Assembly (NCBI GenBank): GCA_910577395.1
Contig: CAJTLG010000003.1
Coordinates: 1-64,000, forward strand
Length of the DNA: 64,000 bases
Source: an uncultured Vampirovibrio sp.
Lineage (GTDB): Bacteria; Cyanobacteriota; Vampirovibrionia; Gastranaerophilales; Gastranaerophilaceae
Direction of reading: 5' to 3'
A program made the position numbers and the translations under genes. Below, in pieces: positions 7,787 to 14,658 of the stretch. Positions within the stretch are counted from its first letter, which is position 1; each line of letters starts with the position of its first letter. Under the pieces are notes generated by a model that made no database searches, was not told where the DNA came from, and was given only the letters and a program-made list of their open reading frames with translations.

Positions 7787-8938
7787 TTATATCAAAAATT
7801 CAGATAAGATTGCATTAGAGATTAAAATGCCTTCTATGGTTAATTTATAGCCGTTTTCTGTTTTTTCAATATGTCCAGTGGATAAAAACTTTTTTAAAAT
7901 ATTTGCATATTTTTTATCAAAATCTATTTCATATTTTTCATTAATTTTAGCGATATTAATACCCTCTAAAAGCCTGAAGCCAAGGAATATTTCCTCTTCA
8001 AGCATTTGTTCTTCATCAAGTGCGGCTAATTCCTTTGTGTCGTGTGGGTTTTCCATATATTCTTTAAAATTTTTTGTATTTTGATATCTTATATTATCAA
8101 TGTATCCTGCGGCACCAACCCCAAAACCATAGTATTTGCCGCATTTCCAGTAATTTATATTATGTTTGCTTTTAAATTCAGGCGCTGTGGCAAAATTTGA
8201 AATTTCATAATGTTCAAACCCGTGTGTAAGATGCCTAATGGCCTCTTCATACATATCGGCCTGCATATCATCATCCGGCAAGTGCTTGCCGCCCCGTTTG
8301 TTGTCGTATTGTCTGTAAAATTCTGTTCCTTCTTCAAGCTTTAATCCGTATAGTGAAATATGCTGAATATCAAGCGATATGGCAGTTTCAAGAGTGTTTT
8401 GCCAGTGTTTTAAATCCGTTTCCGGAAGTCCGTAGATTAAATCAATGCTGATATTTTCAAAGCCAATATCTTGTGCCAGATATATAGTATCTTTTGCACT
8501 TTTTGATGTATGAAGCCTGCCTATATTCTGCAATACGGTATCATCAAAATCCTGAACACCTATACTCAGGCGGTTTACACCTAATTTATACAATCCGGCA
8601 AGCAGTGAAAGGCTTGCGCTTTCAGGGTTAATTTCAACCGTAATTTCTGCCCCCAGAGCAAATTTAAACATAGAAATTATCTTTTTAAAATGTTTAATAT
8701 CAAGAAGTGAAGGTGTGCCCCCGCCTATATAAAGTGTTTCAAGCGGTTTTTTATTATAAAATTCTTTTATCTCTAAAACCAGTTTTTTAATATAATCATC
8801 AATTAAATGCGGAGCCTGAAACGATGTGAAAGCGCAGTATTTGCATTTCCTTTTACAGAAAGGAATATGGATATATGCGCTATTTAAAGTTTTGCCGCCT
8901 TCTTTTAGGGCAGCCGCCCCGGATAGATTATTTTGCAT
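7787..8938 (-). CDS. hemW: radical SAM heme chaperone / coproporphyrinogen oxidase-like protein
   Basis: 383 residues. Radical SAM cluster motif C28-x3-C32-x2-C35 (FCKRKCKYC), the SAM-binding GGGTPS, INPES, and NRLSIGVQDFDD, then the HemN C-terminal region. HemW proteins are about 380 residues, while oxygen-independent HemN is about 450 and carries an extra N-terminal arm; the length and missing arm favour HemW. HemW binds heme and is not itself the oxidase, so naming it coproporphyrinogen oxidase would be wrong without proof. The ATG is 6 bases after a minus-strand TATAAT and lacks a Shine-Dalgarno, which suggests a leaderless mRNA. Divergent from the SIS gene by 20 bp. Confidence 0.92.
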   Translation of the reverse strand: MQNNLSGAAALKEGGKTLNSAYIHIPFCKRKCKYCAFTSFQAPHLIDDYIKKLVLEIKEFYNKKPLETLYIGGGTPSLLDIKHFKKIISMFKFALGAEITVEINPESASLSLLAGLYKLGVNRLSIGVQDFDDTVLQNIGRLHTSKSAKDTIYLAQDIGFENISIDLIYGLPETDLKHWQNTLETAISLDIQHISLYGLKLEEGTEFYRQYDNKRGGKHLPDDDMQADMYEEAIRHLTHGFEHYEISNFATAPEFKSKHNINYWKCGKYYGFGVGAAGYIDNIRYQNTKNFKEYMENPHDTKELAALDEEQMLEEEIFLGFRLLEGINIAKINEKYEIDFDKKYANILKKFLSTGHIEKTENGYKLTIEGILISNAILSEFLI

Positions 8939-8958
8939 TTTAATATTATAATAAGAAA
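8939..8958. promoter_or_regulatory. 20-bp divergent promoter giving two leaderless mRNAs
   Basis: The whole space between hemW and the SIS gene is 20 bp. A plus TATAAT (8947-8952) ends 6 bases before ATG 8959, and a minus TATAAT (8950-8945) ends 6 bases before ATG 8938; the two boxes overlap. With normal -10 to +1 spacing both mRNAs would start at the A of their start codons. The -35 boxes must lie inside the opposite gene. Confidence 0.6.
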
Positions 8959-10020
8959 ATGGAAAACGAACTAAAAAATATGATGATGTCTGAAATTCTT
9001 CAGCAGCCTGAAATTTTTGAAAGACTAATTAAAAGATATATTAAGGGCGGCACTGTTGAAACCAATTTTCCTGTATGGTTTAGCGAAGTAAAATTTATAG
9101 CTTCAGGCTCTTCCTTTAACTGTGCGAGGCTTGGGCAGAAATTTTTCGAAAACATTGCAAAATTAAAAACATCATTTGAATACTCTTCAGAATTTAATGC
9201 AAACCCTAAAAGGCCTGTAAACGCTGATGTTTTGTACTTTTTTATAAGCCAATCCGGTGAAACATATGATACAAAATGTGCCCTTGATTTGGCATCAAAA
9301 CAGGGTGCAAACACCTTTGCGCTTGTGAATAACGATAATTCTTATATTTACAATAATTGTAAATTTAGGATGAATATTAATGCAGGGGTTGAAAAATCAA
9401 TAGCTGCAACAAAATCTTTTACAGGGGGTGTTTTATGTCTTTGGCTTTTAGCATTGCAGACAGCGCAAATCCGTGGTATAGATGTATCTTCTTATCTTAA
9501 AGAGATTGATAATATCAAAACTGATATTGAAAATATTATAAACAATACTGAAAATATTGATGCTGCAGCAGAAATCTTATCAGGCCTAAAAAGCTTTCCT
9601 GTTATAGGTTATAGCTATAATTACGTGATTGCAAAAGAGGGCGCACTTAAAATTAAAGAAACATCCTATATAGACGTAAATGCTTATCCGACGGGTGAAT
9701 TTTTGCATGGGCATACGGCAATATTAAATGAAAACAGCGTAATTGTTGAATTATCTAATAATGCTATGGGTGAATTTGAAAGAAAAACTCTTGATAAAAT
9801 CAGAAAAGATTATAATCCCAAGGTTATTTCAATTAGTGATGCAGATACTGTTAACAATGATACCGGTTTAAATATCTGCTTTAAAAAGTTTGATAATGAA
9901 ATAATAACAATGTTATCTTCCGTTATAATATTGCAGCTTTTAGCATTAAAAATAGCGGGGAAACTTGGCAGAAATGTTGATAAACCTATAGGTTTAAATA
10001 AGGTTGTGGGGGAAAGCTAG
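8959..10020 (+). CDS. SIS-domain sugar isomerase/deglycase-like protein
   Basis: 353 residues with two SIS (sugar isomerase) domains, as in the isomerase half of GlmS, and no glutaminase domain. The start (MMMSEILQQPEIFERLI) mirrors the GlmS isomerase start. Domain 1 has FIASGSSFNCARLGQKF and ISQSGETYDT; SIAATKSFTGGV follows. Domain 2 has GYSYNYVIAKEGALKIKETS and the catalytic-type segment PTGEFLHGH. Relatives include AgaS and fructoselysine-6-phosphate deglycase, which act on phosphorylated amino sugars or glycated amino acids; which substrate applies here cannot be read from sequence. Likely leaderless (see the 20-bp promoter). Confidence 0.88.
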   Translation: MENELKNMMMSEILQQPEIFERLIKRYIKGGTVETNFPVWFSEVKFIASGSSFNCARLGQKFFENIAKLKTSFEYSSEFNANPKRPVNADVLYFFISQSGETYDTKCALDLASKQGANTFALVNNDNSYIYNNCKFRMNINAGVEKSIAATKSFTGGVLCLWLLALQTAQIRGIDVSSYLKEIDNIKTDIENIINNTENIDAAAEILSGLKSFPVIGYSYNYVIAKEGALKIKETSYIDVNAYPTGEFLHGHTAILNENSVIVELSNNAMGEFERKTLDKIRKDYNPKVISISDADTVNNDTGLNICFKKFDNEIITMLSSVIILQLLALKIAGKLGRNVDKPIGLNKVVGES

Positions 10021-10073
10021 TATAAATCTGCATACAGTAAGCAAGTTTTTAAATTTTGGCGTTTTTAACCTGT

Positions 10074-10940
10074 ATGAGAATAAATGCTGTCAATACTTTT
10101 CAACGCAAGCCCTATATGCCGAAAACTGCCTCTGCAGCACCTGATTGTACACGGGTACCAAATTTTGGTTCTTGTGCAAGGGAAATTTATAAAAACCATA
10201 AAACAGGTGAATTTGTCGCATTTGAGCCGGGCGTTAGAATCTCACGGGATAATAAATTTTTATATAGCAACTACACCTATTTTATGAGGGATGATGTACC
10301 CTTTCGGCATACAGGTTGGGAAGGCTTTATAAAACTGATTGACAGGGAGTTTCAAAATGCAGATAAGGTAAATGTATATGATTTTGGCTGCTCAGACGGC
10401 TCTGAGGCCTATTCCCTTGCCCTCACTTTAATTGAAACACTTGGGGAAGAAAAGGCACAGAAATTTTTCCCAATCAAGGCTTCTGATATTGATGAGGGGA
10501 TTTTAGATATGGCAAGAAACGGGGAAATCTGCTGCACATCAAAGGATAAGCATGTTTTGGACCGCTGTACAAAATACAATCTTTCTAAATATTTTGATAT
10601 ATCTGATGCTCCGCCAATTGTTGGAACACTTCCAAGGTATACTTTAAGACCCAAGGATATTTTGAAAAATGCTGTAACCTTTGAAAAGAAGGTGTTTCCG
10701 GATGCATTGAATGAGATTGAACCTGAAAACAGCCTGGTATTGTGTAGAAATTTTTGGCCGTATATGTCTGACAGTGGGCGTTCTGCGGCTATAGACAAGT
10801 TAAAATCCAAACTTGGTGAAAGTTCAAGATTTGTTATTGGTGATTTTGATTATAATAATTTTGAAACAATTTTTTCAGATAAAGCTTTTAAAGAAATTCA
10901 TTTTAATTTTTACAAGGTTAATAAAAATTTAAGTGCATAA
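10074..10940 (+). CDS. CheR-like SAM-dependent methyltransferase
   Basis: About 288 residues from the ATG at 10074. The N-terminus MRINAVNTFQRKPY belongs to the short lineage-type leader seen in several genes here. Residues about 85-270 are a Rossmann methyltransferase like the CheR C-terminal domain: VYDFGCSDGSEAYSLAL (SAM loop), then IKASDIDEGILDMARNGEI, which parallels the CheR motif before its helix, and NSLVLCRNFWPYM in place of the usual catalytic strand. The CheR N-terminal helical domain is absent and no chemotaxis genes are nearby, so protein-glutamate methylation is not assured. A TTG at 10056 would extend it by 6 residues. Confidence 0.75.
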   Translation: MRINAVNTFQRKPYMPKTASAAPDCTRVPNFGSCAREIYKNHKTGEFVAFEPGVRISRDNKFLYSNYTYFMRDDVPFRHTGWEGFIKLIDREFQNADKVNVYDFGCSDGSEAYSLALTLIETLGEEKAQKFFPIKASDIDEGILDMARNGEICCTSKDKHVLDRCTKYNLSKYFDISDAPPIVGTLPRYTLRPKDILKNAVTFEKKVFPDALNEIEPENSLVLCRNFWPYMSDSGRSAAIDKLKSKLGESSRFVIGDFDYNNFETIFSDKAFKEIHFNFYKVNKNLSA

Positions 10941-10956
10941 AAAGGTATTTCTTAAC

Positions 10957-11666
10957 GCAGTGTTTTTGCAGGCGTGTTTTGCGTGTGCGGGCGTGGGTTT
11001 CAGGCGGTTTTCACTTGTTTGAACTCTTGTGCTGCAAGCTTTTAAGAGCAAATTTTGCACTATTTTGATACAGGTTTATTCATATTATTTACACATTTTA
11101 GTGTGTTTTCCTTCCCACACAAGGCTTTCACTTGTTTTTTCTGTCATTTTTTCACCAATTTGCCATAAATAGCCTCTGGCACTGCATCTCAAGCGTGCAA
11201 AAACGGGGAAAGCGTTGCTAAATCATTATTTTTACCTTCGTCACCCTGAATTTATTTCAGGGTCTTACCAGTTTACATCCTTCGCTATTAATTTTTTCAA
11301 GCGAACCTGCAACGGTAAAAGAAACATTGAGTTCACTTTTTCTTTGCTCACAACTCGCCGGTACTCTAAGCTTACGGTCGTACCGGCTCAGACAAGTTCG
11401 CTCTATACATTCACTAAATGTTTCTAATTACCTTATGCTAACGCTTTCAAAAACTAACAGCGAAGACATACAATATTGTGTTAGCCTATTTTTCACCCCT
11501 ATCTAGCTCTCTAATCCCTTATAATTCTACCATTTTTCCCGTTTTGTATCCTTATATTCCAAGCCCTGCAAACAATACAACCTTTTTTCTTAAAAACTAA
11601 ACTGCATGGAGTGCACTCTAAATCAACCTGTTTTTTACACAAGTGCACTAACGTATAGTACGGAAC
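10957..11666. repeat. non-coding conserved-end element, copy A
   Basis: Fills the 745-base gap between the CheR-like gene and the Opp ATPase. Left 276 bases (10957-11232) and right 179 bases (11488-11666) closely match copy B (42185-42461 and 42636-42816). The middle 255 bases do not. The middle is hairpin-rich: CCCTGAA/TTCAGGG, TTCGCT/AGCGAA, GCCGGTAC/GTACCGGC, GAAACAT/ATGTTTC, and a long-range 9-bp pair GAAAGCGTT (11208-11216) with AACGCTTTC (11440-11448) that closes the variable part. The right end reads TAGTACGGAA in both copies. No convincing ORF. Both copies sit between a plus gene and a minus gene. Either a structured RNA gene or a mobile non-coding element. Confidence 0.7.
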
Positions 11667-11685
11667 TTTATGCACCGGCTAAAAT

Positions 11686-12477
11686 TTATGCAATATTTGG
11701 AATAGAATTTAGCAAAAGCTTTGTATAATTGTGCTTTGGACAGTTGAATATCTGTTCTGTGCCGCCTTCTTCAACAATTTCACCCCTATACACAATTATA
11801 ATCCTTGTGCAGAGGTACTTTACGACATTTAAATCATGTGAAATAAAAAGGTAAGTCAGATTAAATTTTTGTTTTAATTCAAGCAGTAAATTTATTATCT
11901 GTGCCTGGATACTCACATCCAGAGCGGATATTGGCTCATCTGCCACAACAAATTCAGGCCTTAAAATAAGGGCCCTTGCTATTGCTATTCTTTGCCTCTG
12001 CCCGCCTGAAAATTCATGCGGAAACCGTCCTAAATCGTCTTCTGACAGGCCTGTCAGCCTTAAAATATTATTCAGCATAACAATTCTTCGTTTTTTATTT
12101 TTTATCCCGCTTGCAATCAAAGGCTCTGAAAGGATTTCGCGGATTTTCATCTTTGGATTAAGGCTGGAATACGGGTTTTGGAAGATTAACCCTGTTTTTT
12201 TTCTGAAATTTTTAATATCATCTTTTGAAAATTCTTTAATATTTTTTCCGTTATATAAAATCTCGCCGCAATTTGTATCTAAAAGCTTTAAAATGCAGTT
12301 GCCAAGCGTACTTTTGCCGCTTCCTGATTCGCCCACTAACCCTACAATTTCACCCTTTTTAATATTCAGGCTTACACCCTTCAGGGCCTCTACGGGTGCC
12401 TGTTTCGGCATTAAAAAACCACTTTTTGTTTCAAAAGTTTTAAATACATTTTTTACTTCAATAAGATTTTGCTCCAT
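11686..12477 (-). CDS. oligopeptide/dipeptide-type ABC transporter ATP-binding protein (OppF/DppF-like)
   Basis: 263 residues, cytoplasmic ATPase of a peptide or nickel importer. Walker A GESGSGKSTLG, Q-loop FQNPYSSLNP, ABC signature SGGQRQRIAIARAL, Walker B VVADEPISALD, and H-loop FISHDL are all intact. It ends at CPKHNYTKLLLNSIPNIA, lacking the roughly 60-residue C-terminal extension (with Fe-S cysteines) of most OppF/DppF proteins of about 320 residues. No OppB, OppC or OppD gene is adjacent; a matching substrate-binding lipoprotein is far away at 48835. The partner genes are therefore probably dispersed. Confidence 0.92.
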   Translation of the reverse strand: MEQNLIEVKNVFKTFETKSGFLMPKQAPVEALKGVSLNIKKGEIVGLVGESGSGKSTLGNCILKLLDTNCGEILYNGKNIKEFSKDDIKNFRKKTGLIFQNPYSSLNPKMKIREILSEPLIASGIKNKKRRIVMLNNILRLTGLSEDDLGRFPHEFSGGQRQRIAIARALILRPEFVVADEPISALDVSIQAQIINLLLELKQKFNLTYLFISHDLNVVKYLCTRIIIVYRGEIVEEGGTEQIFNCPKHNYTKLLLNSIPNIA

Positions 12478-12550
12478 AAATCTTTTATATCATATAAACC
12501 CTAAAATCACCATATACAAACAGCTTAACCCAAAAACCGCACGCAAATTA

Positions 12551-12582
12551 AAACGGCGAAACTGTTTAAAGTAACGCCGTTT
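12551..12582 (-). terminator. terminator of the GH57 gene
   Basis: Perfect 8-bp arms AAACGGCG (12551-12558) and CGCCGTTT (12575-12582), loop 16, followed on the minus strand by TTTTAATTT. It lies 20 bases after the GH57 stop codon. Confidence 0.75.
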
Positions 12583-12601
12583 AATATGTTAAATTTGAAA
12601 A

Positions 12602-14335
12602 TTAATTTTTATATAAAGGGGCTAACTTTGCCTCTTGCTGCGGGATTACGCCTTCTTCTATAGGAAGATATACCCGGTAATCAATTTCAGAGAAACAGTT
12701 ATCGATAGCCTCAATTGCCTTAAGTGCCTCTTCATCAATGTTTCCGGATTCTATCATATCGGCAATTTTTTCAAATCGTTCAACATGTTCTCTAAATCTA
12801 TCTGTAGCATAATCTTTAGCCTGCCATGTTGTAATCAGGAACGGCCAATCAGAGCTTTGCAGCAGCAGATTTTCCCTTGCCATTTGGTTTAGCGCCCTTA
12901 ATAAAAGCTTGTTATCAGGCTGTTTTTCGTATTTTGAAACAATATCCACAATACGTTTTTCGCAAGAATGAATAATCGGCCACATCCACTCTGTAAGGTG
13001 GTTTTGCCATACCCAGAAATGTCCGCCCTGCCCCCATGAGCTTTCAGGGATTTGAATAGCATCAACAGGAGGGTGAGCCTTTAAGTATTCGCCCGCAGTC
13101 ATTCTTTCAACCTGCGGCAGGTGGGTTGCAAACTTTTTAATTACCTGTTTAATAAATTCTACACCCTCAAACCACCAGTGGCCGTATAATTCCGTATCAA
13201 AAGATACCATACAAAGGCCTTCTTTGCCGTTGTGTGCCATTTTGTAATCATTTAAAAGGTGGTAAATAAGGGTTGTATAGTGGTCAGAATTTGAATTTAC
13301 CTGACTCATTGCAAGCACGGGGTCATACAGCATTTTATCGCCTAAATCCGTGGTTGATGAGGTTATTCTCCAATAGTGCATACCGGAATTAGGGTCTTTT
13401 CTGTGAAATTCCCTGTAGCAGCCATCCCCTGGGTACCCATCCGCTGCTGACCATACCTGAAAACCGGCTCTGTCGTTTCTGCCCATAACGGCAACCTGTG
13501 CATCAGGCAGCCAGTATGCGCTGTATGTATCGTACCCGGTAGCCTCTCTTTTTGGGAGCGGGATATATTCAATGTTTCCGTAAACGCCTATCCTTCTTCT
13601 GTTTCCGATAGAATTTCCGCCCTCAATAACGTGGGATTCTGTAAAGAAATATTCTATATCATTGTTTTGAAGGGTTACCTCAATTGCAGGCCGCCATTTT
13701 TTCTTACCGTCTTTTCCTGTAAATTCATATCCTTGTCTGTAGGCGCATTCCGGCAGCCAACAGCCTTTTGCTTTTTTGCCGAAAAATCTTTTTGTGGTAT
13801 CGGAGCCTACTTTAAATTGGGCATTAAGGTTTGTATCGGTTGCAAGAAGGGGTGAAAATCCGTGTGTTGCACCGGATGTAGTTATTTCAATGCAGCCAAG
13901 CTCCTGATATTTTTTAAACCCTGAAATAAGGTCTTTGCCGAATTTGTTTATAAATAAATCTTTAATATGGTTAAACCAGTCAAAATAGTATTTTGCAAGA
14001 TACTTAAGGTGTTGGGAATGTGCTACTTCAGGGTCAGGATATCTTTCAAGGTCGCCTGAAACAGCTTTAATCCTTGTATCAAGGTAATCAATAAACCCTT
14101 GTTTTAAGTGTTCATCATTCAGCTGCTCGGCAAGTATCGGGGTAATACCGACGGTTAATTTTGCTTTAATTCCTTCATCATAAAGTTCTGAAATCATATT
14201 CAAAAGCGGAACGTACGTTTCTGCCATACATTCATATAAATTTTCTTCGCCAAAAGGCCACATACCGGCTTTTCTATAATAGGGAAGGTGGGAATGCAGC
14301 ATAAACACAAACTGCCCGACTGAATTTTGACCCAT
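12602..14335 (-). CDS. GH57 family glycoside hydrolase / 1,4-alpha-glucan branching-type enzyme
   Basis: 577 residues. Family 57 marks: FMLHSHLPYYR at residues 10-22 (motif 1, HSHLP), ITTSGATHGFSPLL, FWLPECAY-like segment (KGCWLPECAYRQG) which in this family carries the catalytic Glu, and FDTELYGHWWFEGVEF with the catalytic Asp region. The C-terminal part (about 470-570) is helical as in DUF1957 branching enzymes. It likely remodels glycogen-type alpha-glucan in the cytoplasm; amylase or 4-alpha-glucanotransferase activity are alternatives. No signal peptide. Single gene with its own terminator. Confidence 0.88.
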   Translation of the reverse strand: MGQNSVGQFVFMLHSHLPYYRKAGMWPFGEENLYECMAETYVPLLNMISELYDEGIKAKLTVGITPILAEQLNDEHLKQGFIDYLDTRIKAVSGDLERYPDPEVAHSQHLKYLAKYYFDWFNHIKDLFINKFGKDLISGFKKYQELGCIEITTSGATHGFSPLLATDTNLNAQFKVGSDTTKRFFGKKAKGCWLPECAYRQGYEFTGKDGKKKWRPAIEVTLQNNDIEYFFTESHVIEGGNSIGNRRRIGVYGNIEYIPLPKREATGYDTYSAYWLPDAQVAVMGRNDRAGFQVWSAADGYPGDGCYREFHRKDPNSGMHYWRITSSTTDLGDKMLYDPVLAMSQVNSNSDHYTTLIYHLLNDYKMAHNGKEGLCMVSFDTELYGHWWFEGVEFIKQVIKKFATHLPQVERMTAGEYLKAHPPVDAIQIPESSWGQGGHFWVWQNHLTEWMWPIIHSCEKRIVDIVSKYEKQPDNKLLLRALNQMARENLLLQSSDWPFLITTWQAKDYATDRFREHVERFEKIADMIESGNIDEEALKAIEAIDNCFSEIDYRVYLPIEEGVIPQQEAKLAPLYKN

Positions 14336-14542
14336 TTTCTATTTCTCCATAATATATTCTGATACATTTTTTATATCACAAAAGTGATTAAAATATAAGC
14401 CATAAGAATTAGTACATCAGTATAGATTTGCCTGCTTAAAACCACCCGAAAGCTTTAACTGTATTGAGATTTAAAGTTTCAAAAATATATTGAAATTTTA
14501 ATGAATTTTGTAAAGAATTGTTAAAGGATGTATATAAGAAAA

Positions 14543-14570
14543 GGGGCGCGAAGGTTACAAAACGCGCCCC
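14543..14570 (-). terminator. terminator of prepilin copy 3
   Basis: Perfect 8-bp stem GGGGCGCG/CGCGCCCC (14543-14550, 14563-14570) then TTTTCTT on the minus strand, 88 bases after the stop. The loop reads TTTTGTAACCTT on the transcribed strand, almost the same as in the prepilin 2 terminator. The rest of the 14336-14658 gap holds nothing else recognised. Confidence 0.85.
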
Positions 14571-14658
14571 GAAAAGTTGTTCATCTAAAATCTTAAATAT
14601 TTCTCTTGTAATTAAAAGGGAACTTACAAAATCCAAATTAAAAAAGAGACTTCATACC

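Noticed and set aside
11215..11427. 70-codon ORF with RHPEFISGS in repeat element A
   Set aside because: This peptide is the usual translation of a CCTGAAttTTCAGG-type palindrome. It lies in the variable core and is absent from copy B.
14436..14636. 66-codon minus-strand ORF downstream of prepilin copy 3
   Set aside because: It runs through the terminator stem and the AT-rich gap, has no ribosome site, and its translation shows no protein-like pattern.
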